From assembly GCA_965207535.1 (NCBI GenBank), contig CBDBMR010000015.1, forward strand, positions 186,001-250,000: a stretch of DNA of 64,000 nucleotides, in the 5' to 3' direction. Positions 34,758-43,820 of the stretch are shown here, piece by piece. This stretch comes from JAJDXO01 sp965207535 (lineage in GTDB: Bacteria > Pseudomonadota > Alphaproteobacteria > Rhodospirillales > UBA2165). Each line of letters starts with the position of its first letter. The stretch's first letter is position 1. A model generated the notes under the pieces. That model did no database searches and was not told where the DNA came from. It saw only the letters and a list, made by a program, of their open reading frames with translations. A program made the translations under genes and the position numbers.

Positions 34758-35636
34758 ATGCAGGCGGTCCTCCTGATGGTTTTATCCGGCGCCTGCTACG
34801 CCGGGATGGCGGCCATCATCAAATGGCTGGCCGGCACCATTCATCCGCTGGAGATGGTGTTCTTCCGAAATCTGTTCGGGTTGGCCGCGGTGTTACCGTT
34901 CTTTTTCAGGAACGGATTGGGCAGCCTGAATATGCAGCGGGCGCCTATCTTCCTCATCCGCGGCATCGTTCAGGCAAGCGCGCAGACCGCGTTCTATTTC
35001 GGCATCGTTTTGACCACCCTGGCGGCCGCCGTCACGCTGACCATGACCCAGGGATTTTTTCTGGCGATCGGCGCGGTGTTGTTCCTGGGCGAACCCTCGC
35101 AGTTCAAGCGCTGGCTCGCCGTCATCGCCGGAATGGCCGGCGCCCTCATGGTCGCCCGCCCGGACGCCGGCCTGCTTGCCGTGTTTCTGGATGGCGAGAC
35201 CACCGACCTTCGGGCCTTGGGCGCGGCGTTGGTCGTTCTCTCGACCGTGGGATATGCGGCCCTGTCCCTCAATGGGAAAGTGCTGGTGCGAACACTTCCG
35301 ATTCCCAGCGTGATTACCGGGACGCTCCTGTTCTCCACCCCGCTGACCTTCATCGCGGCGAGCTTCGTCTGGACCTGGCCGTCCCCGTTGGAACTGGTTG
35401 CCCTGGCGGCGATGGGCGGCCTGGGAACGGCCGGCAACGCCACCCTGACACGCGCCCTCAAGATGGGAGACGTCACCATACTGGCCCCCCTGATCTATTC
35501 CCGCCTTGTCTGGGGCGCGCTCTTCGGGTTCGTCCTGTTCGCGGAAATCCCGGGCCCGTGGACCGCCCTCGGCGCCGCCCTGATCATCGGTGCCGGCGTT
35601 TACATGTCCCGGCTCGAAGCGAACCGGACAAGCTGA
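34758..35636 (+). CDS. DMT-superfamily (EamA) membrane transporter
   Basis: 292-residue inner-membrane protein with about ten helices in two EamA halves (~1-135 and ~155-285). It is probably an exporter of amino acids, metabolites or nucleotides; the sequence does not tell which. The start ATG 34758 lies 19 bases after the apbC stop without a strong ribosome site, so it may be read through from apbC. Confidence 0.88.
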   Translation: MQAVLLMVLSGACYAGMAAIIKWLAGTIHPLEMVFFRNLFGLAAVLPFFFRNGLGSLNMQRAPIFLIRGIVQASAQTAFYFGIVLTTLAAAVTLTMTQGFFLAIGAVLFLGEPSQFKRWLAVIAGMAGALMVARPDAGLLAVFLDGETTDLRALGAALVVLSTVGYAALSLNGKVLVRTLPIPSVITGTLLFSTPLTFIAASFVWTWPSPLELVALAAMGGLGTAGNATLTRALKMGDVTILAPLIYSRLVWGALFGFVLFAEIPGPWTALGAALIIGAGVYMSRLEANRTS

Positions 35637-35722
35637 GCGCGCTCAGTTGCCCGACTGCGGGAAACTCTGCATACTGCGGGTGTAATTGGAAACTCTGAAT
35701 CAACACCCACAGGGAGATCGAA

Positions 35723-36838
35723 ATGTTCAGAACAGCACTGGCAGCAGTGGCGGCAGTCGGCACGATTGCCGTGGCCGGCTCGACGTCACCTGCCGACGCC
35801 CAGGCCTTGAAGGGCAAGACCATCGAGTTGATCGTGCCCGCGGGCGCCGGCGGCGGCCTGACCCGAAATGCACGGCGGTTCGCCCAGTTCTTCGGCGATT
35901 ACATCCCCGGCAATCCGAAGGTCATCGTCAAGAATATCGTTGGCGGCGGCGGTCAGCGGGGCATCAACTTCGTCTATGAGCGCGGCAACAAGGACGGCAC
36001 CACGCTGCTTTGGGGGCCCCTCAACTTCTCGGGCATCGTCAGCGGCCTCCGGGGGATCAAATACGATCCCTCGAAGTTCTCGGTTGTCGGCACCACCGGC
36101 GGCGTTCCGTTCGTCACCATCGCCAGTTCGGCGCTCGGCAACGGGATCAAGTCGCGGGACGATCTGATGGCGCAGCCGAAGTTCAACGCCGGCGGACGGA
36201 TTCCCGGCGGCGCGCTCGACGTTTACACGGTGATGGGCTTCGGGCTCCTGGGCAAGGCGACCACCCACATCACCGGCTACCGCAACCAGCCCAAGCTGAA
36301 AGCCGCGCTGATGCGCAAGGAAATCGTCGCGGCGACCACCGGCGCGCCGGGCTACTACGCCTTCTACAAGAACGATCTCCTGAAGAAGGGGACGGCCCAC
36401 GCCCTCTACTACCATCCGGCAATCGGCGCCGACGGCAAGTTCATCCCGGCGCCCGATCTCGACAAGAGCGGGGTTCCCACCCTTGCCGCCTACTACAAAA
36501 AGGTCAAAGGCGCCGATCCGACCGGCGACAAGTGGGAAGCCTACCGGTGGTATGCGACCTACAACGGCTGGTCCAACTGGGTCGTCGGCCCTCCCGGCCT
36601 GTCGGCCCAGGTCGTTGCCGATCTCCGGAAAGGCTACGCCGACACCTGGAACGACAAGCGCGTCATCGACGGCTTCGTCAAGGCGTGGGGTATGCGCGGC
36701 ACCACGCTGGTCGGCGACGACACCGGCTTCATCACCAAGAACTACAAGAAGATTTCGCCGGGCGCGCTGACGTACCTGAAGCAGGTGCTCGGCACCTCGG
36801 ACGCCAAGGCCAAGCCTGAGCCGAAGAAGAAGAAATAG
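35723..36838 (+). CDS. TctC/Bug-family solute-binding protein, orphan
   Basis: 371-residue periplasmic binding protein of the tripartite tricarboxylate transporter type. The signal peptide is residues 1-~26 (cut after PADA). The mature part starts with KTIELIVPAGAGGGLTRNAR, the ligand-clasp region of the Bug fold. The C-terminal tail is a lysine run. No TctA/TctB membrane genes are nearby, so it either serves a remote transporter or acts as a sensor, both known for this family. AGGGAGAT precedes the ATG, and a strong terminator follows the stop. Confidence 0.85.
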   Translation: MFRTALAAVAAVGTIAVAGSTSPADAQALKGKTIELIVPAGAGGGLTRNARRFAQFFGDYIPGNPKVIVKNIVGGGGQRGINFVYERGNKDGTTLLWGPLNFSGIVSGLRGIKYDPSKFSVVGTTGGVPFVTIASSALGNGIKSRDDLMAQPKFNAGGRIPGGALDVYTVMGFGLLGKATTHITGYRNQPKLKAALMRKEIVAATTGAPGYYAFYKNDLLKKGTAHALYYHPAIGADGKFIPAPDLDKSGVPTLAAYYKKVKGADPTGDKWEAYRWYATYNGWSNWVVGPPGLSAQVVADLRKGYADTWNDKRVIDGFVKAWGMRGTTLVGDDTGFITKNYKKISPGALTYLKQVLGTSDAKAKPEPKKKK

Positions 36839-36859
36839 AACACGGCGTATTTTGAATCC

Positions 36860-36897
36860 GGGCCGGTCACTTTTTTAAGTGGCCGGCCCTTTTCTTT
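36860..36897 (+). terminator. Rho-independent terminator after the TctC-type gene
   Basis: A 13-base stem GGGCCGGTCACTT (36860-36872) pairs with AAGTGGCCGGCCC (36877-36889) with one G-T pair and a 4-base loop, followed by TTTTCTTT (36890-36897). It separates this rightward gene from the convergent flotillin-like gene. Confidence 0.9.
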
Positions 36898-36909
36898 GCG
36901 CCTGAACCG

Positions 36910-38556
36910 CTATTTTGATGAACCGGATTTGCCTTTTGTACTCTTATCCGACAACTCCTCGGACACACCGGCCAATCCGCCGTCGAGGCTCATTCCCAAC
37001 TCTTCGCCGATCTTCTTCAGGGCCGGCAATTGCACCGCCATATCCAGAATCGAGTCGACCGCCTGATTGACGACCGGCTTTTCGCCCGCCCCATCGGCTT
37101 CCTCGCCTGAACGTGTCCCGGACGCCAGACCGGTAACGTGGTGGATTTTGATGGAATCGATGCGTTCCGCGGGTTTCACCATTTCGGCAACCACCTTGGG
37201 CAACGCTTCCAGCCGCGCCATGTCCACTTTCAACGACATCGCATCGCCGCTGAGAGCGTTGGCGGCCCTGGCCAACGCTTCCTGCCCCTCGGCCTCGGCC
37301 AGGATTTGCTCCTTCTTGGCCGCCGTCCTGAGAGCCGCGGCCTCGGCGTCGGCGCGGGCTTCCTCCAGCCTGGCCGCCGCCGCGTCGGACGCTGCGTCCT
37401 TTTCCGCGCTTGCGGACATGCGCTTACGGTTGCCGGCGACCATGCCTTCCTGCTGAGCGGCCACCAGCGCCACGTCCTTGCGGCGTTCGGCCTCGGCAAG
37501 CTCCTTGGCGGTCGAGATCGCCTCGGCGGCCTTCACCGCGTCGGCCTTCGCCATATCCGCGGCCGCCCTGGCCTTGATCTGCTCCTGCGACTTTTCGGCC
37601 AGGGAGATTTCCCGTTCCTGACTGGCCAGGGCGATCTCCCGCTCATTGCTGATCTCGGCCTCGCGAATGGCCCGTTCACGAGCGATATCGGCAGCCTGGA
37701 TCTGCTTCTCCATTTCTATGCGGGCATGGGCGGCATCGCGCTCGCTGTCGGCCTTGCGCTTGGCCAATTCGGCAATCTGTTTCGCCCGCATGCTCTCGAT
37801 CTGCTCGACCTGGGCGATCTCGGCTTCCTGTTCCTCTAGGTCGATTTGCAGCTTGCGCTTGGTCGCCTCCATGGCGGCGCGGCGTACGGAAACCTCGGCG
37901 TCGGCGTCGATTTCGGCCCGCTCCTTCTTCGATTTGGCGATCACCTCGGCGAGCTTTCGCATGCCGACCGCATTGAAAGCGTTGTTGTCGTCGAGGGCCG
38001 AGAAAGGCGTCTGATCGAGCCCGGTCAACGAGACGGAATCCAGCTCCAATCCGTTGCTCGCCATGGACTCGGCAAGACTTTCCCGGACCTCGGAGACAAA
38101 TTTGCCGCGATTCTCGTGAAGCTCGTCCATGGTGAATTTAGCGGCTACCGAGCGCAGCGAATCGACGAGCTTGCCCTCGATCAGCTCGCGCAACGGGTCA
38201 GGGTTGAAAGTGCGGTTGCCGAGGGTTTGCGCCGCCCGTGAAATTCCCTCCGGGTTCGGTACAACGGAAACATAGAACTCGGCGCCGATATCGACCCTCA
38301 GCCGATCCTTGGTGATCAGCGCCGACTCCCCGCCGCGCTGCACCTCCAGCCGAAGGGTTTGCATATTCACCTTGGAAACCTCATGGAACCAAGGGATCGC
38401 GATCGTTCCCTTGTCGAGGATGACCTTGCGACCGCCAAATCCGGTCTTCACCAGACTGATCTCTTGCGTCGCCCGTTGATAAAATTTCGCAAAGACGGCA
38501 ACGACGATCACCAGCGCGATCAGGACAATCACTGTCCAGACGAGAACGTTAGCCAT
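36910..38556 (-). CDS. Flotillin-like SPFH protein (YqiK/FloA-type)
   Basis: 548 residues: N-terminal membrane helix (~4-25), SPFH domain (~28-200) and a very long alanine/glutamate-rich coiled coil (~205-445) ending in a conserved C-terminal segment. This is the layout of bacterial flotillins that organise functional membrane microdomains and resist envelope stress. The C-terminus ends in a Ser/Lys-rich tail. Bacterial flotillins often pair with an NfeD protein; none is present here. Confidence 0.9.
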   Translation of the reverse strand: MANVLVWTVIVLIALVIVVAVFAKFYQRATQEISLVKTGFGGRKVILDKGTIAIPWFHEVSKVNMQTLRLEVQRGGESALITKDRLRVDIGAEFYVSVVPNPEGISRAAQTLGNRTFNPDPLRELIEGKLVDSLRSVAAKFTMDELHENRGKFVSEVRESLAESMASNGLELDSVSLTGLDQTPFSALDDNNAFNAVGMRKLAEVIAKSKKERAEIDADAEVSVRRAAMEATKRKLQIDLEEQEAEIAQVEQIESMRAKQIAELAKRKADSERDAAHARIEMEKQIQAADIARERAIREAEISNEREIALASQEREISLAEKSQEQIKARAAADMAKADAVKAAEAISTAKELAEAERRKDVALVAAQQEGMVAGNRKRMSASAEKDAASDAAAARLEEARADAEAAALRTAAKKEQILAEAEGQEALARAANALSGDAMSLKVDMARLEALPKVVAEMVKPAERIDSIKIHHVTGLASGTRSGEEADGAGEKPVVNQAVDSILDMAVQLPALKKIGEELGMSLDGGLAGVSEELSDKSTKGKSGSSK

Positions 38557-38621
38557 TTTTCTACCTCACCTTACCTACCCTGTTTAAACATTCACCGGCC
38601 TGCGGCTCCAAACCGCCCGCC

Positions 38622-39443
38622 CTAAAGGTCATGGATATGACACTGGAGATGGGACGACATGCCGCCATCAACCGGGATATCAAGGCCGCGCATCCACGCG
38701 CTCATGTCCGACAGCAAAAAACAGACAACGGGCGCGATATCGGCCGGCAGCCCCGGCCGGTCCATGACCCTGTTATCTTCTTCGGCGCGCTCGCCCAATG
38801 TCTCGATGAAGTCCTTGAGGATCGGTGTATCGACGGGCCCCGGGCTCACGGAATTCATCCGGATGCCCCGGTCCCGCCATTCCCACCGCATTTTCATCGT
38901 CCAGACGACGAGCGCCTCCTTGGTAAAGAAGTATGACCGGCCCTGCTCCTGGTCGATGCCGTAGCGGCGCACGAAATCCGGAACGCCGTCAAAATCCAAA
39001 TCGTAGCTCGCCTTGATCTGATTGACATGGTCGGCCCAGCCGAATCCCGCCAAGGAAGCGAGATTTACGATGGACGCGCCGTCCGCAAGCTTGGGCACCA
39101 TTAACTCGGTAAAGTATTTGAGCCCCACCAAATTGACCTTGAGGACCGTTTCCGGCGGCAGCGTGGGCGGAACGCCGGCAATGTTGGCAATCCCATCCGC
39201 GCCGTTGGGCAGCGCTTGCACCAGGGCCTTGATGGTAAGCTTGTCGGACAGATCGGCCTTGTAGAACTCGTCGACGTTCTCGGTCGTCATGTTGCGATCC
39301 ACGCCAAGTACGTCGCCGCCCAGCTTTTTCACCGTCTTCGCCGTCTCCCATCCGATCCCCGACGAGCAGCCGGTGACGATGATGGTTTTACCCTTGAGAA
39401 GCCTCTTGGGTTTCCAGTCGGCGATCTTGTAGTTCTCGACCAT
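38622..39443 (-). CDS. Coniferyl-alcohol-dehydrogenase-like SDR
   Basis: 273-residue NAD(P)-dependent short-chain dehydrogenase. The cofactor motif TGCSSGIG (~24-31), the N-A-G motif in NIAGVPP (~92-98) and the catalytic Y-x-x-x-K as YFFTK (~170-174) are intact. The opening KTIIVTGCSSGIGWETAK and the SFxxK arrangement resemble coniferyl alcohol dehydrogenase. It follows an aldehyde dehydrogenase gene by 27 bases at the end of an importer operon, so it probably oxidises the imported alcohol to an aldehyde for that enzyme. The real substrate is unproven. Confidence 0.82.
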   Translation of the reverse strand: MVENYKIADWKPKRLLKGKTIIVTGCSSGIGWETAKTVKKLGGDVLGVDRNMTTENVDEFYKADLSDKLTIKALVQALPNGADGIANIAGVPPTLPPETVLKVNLVGLKYFTELMVPKLADGASIVNLASLAGFGWADHVNQIKASYDLDFDGVPDFVRRYGIDQEQGRSYFFTKEALVVWTMKMRWEWRDRGIRMNSVSPGPVDTPILKDFIETLGERAEEDNRVMDRPGLPADIAPVVCFLLSDMSAWMRGLDIPVDGGMSSHLQCHIHDL

Positions 39444-39470
39444 GGCGAGTTCTCTCCTGTCTGCTCGGCG

Positions 39471-40931
39471 TTAGAAGACCGGCGGAAAATCCTTCCCACC
39501 TCTTTCGAGGGTGATCCAGCGGGTTTCGGAATAGGATTCAGCCGACCATTTGCCCCCGTAGCGGCCGACGCCCGATGACTTCGCACCGCCAAAGGGTGCA
39601 TTCGGCTCATCGTTGATCGGCGAACAATTGATATGGCTCATTCCGGTTTCCAGGCGATGGGCAATATCCAGTCCCCGCCGTTCGTCGCCGGTAATGATGC
39701 CGGAAGACAGCCCGTACTGGCTGTCGTTGGCGATGGCGACGGCCTCGTCGTCGGTGCGGAACGGAATCACCGGAGCGACCGGGCCGAATGTCTCATCGTG
39801 GTAGATTTTCATCTCCGGCGTGACGCCCACCAGGATGGTGGGGTCGACGAACCGGCCGTTCACGCCGCCGCCGAGGACGATCTCGGCGCCCCTGGCCACG
39901 GCGTCGTCCAATTGGGTTTTGACGTTGTCCGCTTGTTTGTCGTTGATCAACGGACCAATGACATTCCCTTTGTCGGCCAGCGGGGGCCCGACCTTGAGCT
40001 TCGATGCCCGATCCACGAACTTGGCCAGGAATTCCTCAAAAACGCCTTCCTGCACCAGGACCTTCTCGGCCGCCATGCAGATCTGACCTTGATGCATGAA
40101 GCTGCCGAAGCTTGCCGCGGCCGTCGCCCGCTCCATGTCGGCATCGTCGCAAACGATCAATGCGTCCTTTCCGCCCAGTTCGACACAGCATTTCTTTAGA
40201 TGCGCGCCGGCTTTCGCGGCGATGGAGCGCCCGACCGCCGTGGAACCGGTGAAGGAAACGGCTTTGACCGCGGGGTTCTCGATGAGTTCATCGCCGACCT
40301 GCGCCACATTGTCCCGTGAGCATGTCACCACATTCAGAACGCCGGGCGGCACGCCGGCCTCCTCGAAGACTTCCGCGAAGAAGAGGCCTCCGCAATAGGG
40401 TGTTTCCTCGGACGGCTTCAGGACCACGGTGTTCCCCAAAGCGAGGGTGAAGGCGATGTTGCGCGCGGTCAGAATGACCGGGAAGTTCCAGGGACTGATG
40501 ACCGATACGACACCCAGGGGATATCGAACCGCCATGGAAAACTTGCCATGAGGCGACGGCAGCACCTCGCCGATCGAGCCGTAGTTGGCGCCGGCGGCGG
40601 CGTGAAATATGTCGACGACGGCGCTGGTCTCGTACATCCCCTTGCCGAACCAGCCGCCGCCTTCGCCTTGAATGGCTTCGACGATCTCCGGACGCCGCTT
40701 TTCGACGACATCGGCCACCTTGAGCATCAGTTTCGCCCGCTCGACATGACTCAGCCCCGACCAGGCGGGAAACGCCGCATGCGCCGCATCGATGGCGGCG
40801 CGGGTTTCCTGAACGCCGCTGTCGGGAATTTGCGCCCAGACGGACCCATCCGCGGGATTCAGGTCCGAGAAGACCTGCGACGTCGAAGACCAGTTTCCGC
40901 CGACATAGATCCGATCAAACATCTTGTTCAC
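39471..40931 (-). CDS. NAD(P)-dependent aldehyde dehydrogenase
   Basis: About 486-residue ALDH, with catalytic glutamate in ELGGKDA (~255-261), nucleophile cysteine in HQGQICMA (~288-295) and the cofactor motif FTGSTAVG. Sequence features (SPWNFPVILTARNIAFTLALGN) resemble vanillin/benzaldehyde-type dehydrogenases. GTG 40931 is preferred because AAGGGAG lies about 7 bases upstream; a TTG at 40937 and an ATG at 40922 are alternatives. The coding start abuts the tailed LivF gene, so translation is coupled to the importer. It should convert the SDR product to an acid. Confidence 0.88.
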   Translation of the reverse strand: MNKMFDRIYVGGNWSSTSQVFSDLNPADGSVWAQIPDSGVQETRAAIDAAHAAFPAWSGLSHVERAKLMLKVADVVEKRRPEIVEAIQGEGGGWFGKGMYETSAVVDIFHAAAGANYGSIGEVLPSPHGKFSMAVRYPLGVVSVISPWNFPVILTARNIAFTLALGNTVVLKPSEETPYCGGLFFAEVFEEAGVPPGVLNVVTCSRDNVAQVGDELIENPAVKAVSFTGSTAVGRSIAAKAGAHLKKCCVELGGKDALIVCDDADMERATAAASFGSFMHQGQICMAAEKVLVQEGVFEEFLAKFVDRASKLKVGPPLADKGNVIGPLINDKQADNVKTQLDDAVARGAEIVLGGGVNGRFVDPTILVGVTPEMKIYHDETFGPVAPVIPFRTDDEAVAIANDSQYGLSSGIITGDERRGLDIAHRLETGMSHINCSPINDEPNAPFGGAKSSGVGRYGGKWSAESYSETRWITLERGGKDFPPVF

Positions 40932-40933
40932 GA

Positions 40934-42166
40934 TCAATCTCCCTTGATCTTCTTCATTTCCTCGCCGGAAGCGGTTTTGACCCGGCGGTAAACCTCGATT
41001 TTCGGCTTCCTGTAAACTTCGATCTCCGGCAGCACCTCCTCGTGGGCGCCGTTCCCCGGCGTCGCGTGGACCGAGCCGTCGGTGGCCGCCGGACGCCGCT
41101 TGAGCGCATTGGCCGCCGCCTGCTCGATGGACGAAAGCATCCGCTGGACGTCGCCGTTTGCCGGCGGCCGCGTCACATCATGCGCCGTCGGCTTGGGCGC
41201 CGGCGCGGGACGCGGGGTCTCCGCGGGAGCCGATTGCATCGAAGCCGCCCGCGTCACCATATCGTCGATACGTTCCGGGATGACACTGTCCGCGTCGATG
41301 CGGCGCGAGCCGTGTCCTCCGGCCGTGATCCGAAGATCGTCCCTCGGCGGGGCAGGCGCGGAAACGGCATCCTCGGCCGGCGGCGCCGGAGAAGCCGCCG
41401 CGGGCGCCCGGGCCGGCAGCTTGGGTTCGTCCGCATGAGCGCCGGATTGCGAGCCCGCGGCCCCGCCCAGATAGGCTTTTTGCACCGCCGGATCGCGGGC
41501 GAGGTTTTCCGCCGTATCCTCCCCGGTGATACGGCCGACCTCCAGCAAGTAGCCGCGATCGGCGATCGCAAGGCTCTGCTTGGCGTTTTGCTCGACAAGC
41601 AGAATACCCACGCCGGTCCGGCGCACCGCCTCCAGCGTCTTGAAAAGCTCGCTGCAGAGTATCGGGGAAAGCCCCAGGGACGGTTCGTCGAGCATGAGGA
41701 TCGACGGCGCCGACATCATCGCCCGGCCGATGGCGACCATCTGCTGTTCGCCGCCGCTCATGGTGCGGACGATCTGCTTTTTTCGTTCCTCGAGCTGCGG
41801 GAACAGTTCCAGGATACGGCGCAGGTTTGCGGCTTCGGACGCATCGGCGCGTTCCGGAAAGGCGCCCAGAGTCAGGTTCTCGAGAACCGTGAGTTCTCCA
41901 AAGATGCCGCGGCCTTCCGGGACGAGGGCGAGGCCCGTCTCGACGATCTGGTGTGCGGGCATGACGGAGAGGTCCACGCCGTCCATGCGGATGTCACTGC
42001 CCGCCTCCGGCTTCACAATCCCGGCGATGGCTTTCAGAAGCGAGCTTTTGCCCGCGCCGTTCGCGCCCAGGATCACAACGATCTCGCCCGGGGCAATGTT
42101 AAGGGACACCTGATCCAGGGCGTGGTGCTGGCCATAGAAGACGGAGAGGTTCTTGCACTCAAGCAT
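40934..42166 (-). CDS. LivF-type ABC ATPase with long C-terminal disordered tail
   Basis: 410 residues where LivF is normally ~235. Residues 1-~235 are a normal ATPase: Walker A GANGAGKSS (~35-43), signature TMSGGEQQ and Walker B ILMLDEPSLGL. After ~240 follows a ~170-residue Ala/Pro-rich, low-complexity tail. It contains a possible amphipathic helix (VQRMLSSIEQAAANALKRR) and ends in a near-duplicate IEVYRKPK / IEVYRRVK. The start is taken at the second ATG (42166), with GGGAG 6 bases upstream and overlapping livG. The tail's function is unknown; it could localise or regulate the importer. Confidence 0.85.
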   Translation of the reverse strand: MLECKNLSVFYGQHHALDQVSLNIAPGEIVVILGANGAGKSSLLKAIAGIVKPEAGSDIRMDGVDLSVMPAHQIVETGLALVPEGRGIFGELTVLENLTLGAFPERADASEAANLRRILELFPQLEERKKQIVRTMSGGEQQMVAIGRAMMSAPSILMLDEPSLGLSPILCSELFKTLEAVRRTGVGILLVEQNAKQSLAIADRGYLLEVGRITGEDTAENLARDPAVQKAYLGGAAGSQSGAHADEPKLPARAPAAASPAPPAEDAVSAPAPPRDDLRITAGGHGSRRIDADSVIPERIDDMVTRAASMQSAPAETPRPAPAPKPTAHDVTRPPANGDVQRMLSSIEQAAANALKRRPAATDGSVHATPGNGAHEEVLPEIEVYRKPKIEVYRRVKTASGEEMKKIKGD

Positions 42167-42893
42167 GATCATCTCCCAGGTAGGCGCGGATCACTTCCTC
42201 GTCCGCCAGCACTTCGACCGGTGTGCCCTCGGCAATTTTGTAGCCGCTGTTCATGACGACGCAGCGGTCACAGAGGCTCCGGATCGCGTCCATCACGTGC
42301 TCCACGACGATGATGGTGCGGCCTTCTTCCCGCAGGCTATTGACCAGGTCGATGCCGATTTGAAGCTCGGACGGGTTCAATCCCGCCAGCCATTCATCGA
42401 GCAGCAGGAGCCGCGGATCGGACATCAGCGCGCGCGCCAGTTCCACCCGCTTTTGATCGATATAGGTAAGGGCCGAGATAGGGCTGTAAACAGCGTCGCC
42501 CATGCCGACTTTTTCCAGCATTTCGACCGCCTGCATCTGCAGCGAACCGCCCCACAATTTGCGATGCCCAAACACGCCGCCCGCCTCCACGTTCTCGAGC
42601 ACGGTCATGGAGTTTAGCATACGCACAAGCTGAAACGTACGCGCGACACCGAGCCGGGAGATTTGACTGGCCGATTGGCCGGAAATGACATGGCCGAACA
42701 ACTGAATGTGGCCGGAGCTGATCCTGAGCGCGCCCGAGATCAGGTTCATCATGGTCGTCTTGCCGGACCCGTTGGGCCCGATCAGGCCGAGCACCTCGTG
42801 CTCTTCGATATCGAACGACATTTGGTTGACGGCGATGAGGCCGCCAAAGTTCTTGGTCGCGTTCTTGACGGAAAGGGCGGAGCGTGCGGCCAT
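42159..42893 (-). CDS. LivG-type branched-chain ABC importer ATPase
   Basis: 244-residue ATPase of the HAAT (branched-chain amino acid) importer type. Walker A is GPNGSGKTT (~37-45), the signature is ALTYIDQKRVELARAL and Walker B is LLLLDEWLAGL. The signature loop reads S-A-L-T-Y-I-D-Q in place of LSYGxQ-like sequences, within family variation. It begins directly after the LivM stop (TAGATG) and overlaps the LivF start. Confidence 0.92.
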   Translation of the reverse strand: MAARSALSVKNATKNFGGLIAVNQMSFDIEEHEVLGLIGPNGSGKTTMMNLISGALRISSGHIQLFGHVISGQSASQISRLGVARTFQLVRMLNSMTVLENVEAGGVFGHRKLWGGSLQMQAVEMLEKVGMGDAVYSPISALTYIDQKRVELARALMSDPRLLLLDEWLAGLNPSELQIGIDLVNSLREEGRTIIVVEHVMDAIRSLCDRCVVMNSGYKIAEGTPVEVLADEEVIRAYLGDDHA

Positions 42894-43820
42894 CTACGTC
42901 CTCCCCCGCAAACGGTGGGAGTATTTCTCGATCAGGCCGGCAAAGCCGTTGGGAATGGCGTAGACAACCAACAGGAAACAGATGCCGAGCATGAGAGTCG
43001 TTTGGTTCGGGAACGTCGCCGTCAGGAAGTCCCAGACCAGCATGAACGGGACCACCCCGACGATGGGTCCCCAGAGCCGCTGCGCCCCGCCGAGCAGCGC
43101 CGTGATCACGACGATGAAGGACAGCATCGGACTAAAGGCTATGCTGGACTCGATATAGCTGAGGCGAGGGGCCAGGAGGGCGCCGACGATGGTCGCCACG
43201 GTGCCGGAGACGACAAACAGGATGATTTTGGCGGCCGCCGTGTTGATCCCGCTGTGCACGGCGACCACTTCGTCATTGCCGATGATGCGAAGCGCAAAGC
43301 CCAGCCGGGACCGGTTGATCCACCAGCCGATGAAGTAGACGATAATGCCGAGGATCAGGAGCTCCCAGAAAATGATCGGCTCCGTGATATTGGTGAGCAC
43401 ATAGAGCCCGCTGCTGCTGCCCATGGTGGTCTGGACCCAGGTCACAATCTGGCGGATGAGTTCCGCGAGGCCGAGGGTAAAGATCACGAAATAGACGCCG
43501 GAGAGGCGCAGGGTGGCAAGTCCGACCAGAGCCGCGACGACGGCGCCGATGACCGCGGCCACCACCACGAGCACCCAGTAGGGCAGGGCTTCAATGCCTA
43601 CACCGACGGTGAACATGCCGATTCCGTAAAAGGCGCCGGTCGCGAGGGAGATGTAGTGTGTCGGCCCTGAAAACAGCGCCCAACTTGTGGACAGCACCAT
43701 ATAGGTGGCAATGGTGATGCCCATTGAGAGCCAGAACCCGCTGTCGCTCAGTGGAATGAGGGCAGCCAATGCAAACAGAACAACCGTAATCAGGAAATTG
43801 CGGATTTCAGTCCTGGTCAC
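42894..43820 (-). CDS. LivM-type branched-chain ABC importer permease
   Basis: 308-residue inner-membrane permease with eight to ten helices and the family loop GRTNPLGFALRIIGNDEVVAVHSGIN-like segment (NRSRLGFALRIIGN). With the LivH-type protein it forms the translocation channel. It overlaps the livH stop by 4 bases and directly abuts livG. Confidence 0.93.
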   Translation of the reverse strand: MTRTEIRNFLITVVLFALAALIPLSDSGFWLSMGITIATYMVLSTSWALFSGPTHYISLATGAFYGIGMFTVGVGIEALPYWVLVVVAAVIGAVVAALVGLATLRLSGVYFVIFTLGLAELIRQIVTWVQTTMGSSSGLYVLTNITEPIIFWELLILGIIVYFIGWWINRSRLGFALRIIGNDEVVAVHSGINTAAAKIILFVVSGTVATIVGALLAPRLSYIESSIAFSPMLSFIVVITALLGGAQRLWGPIVGVVPFMLVWDFLTATFPNQTTLMLGICFLLVVYAIPNGFAGLIEKYSHRLRGRT

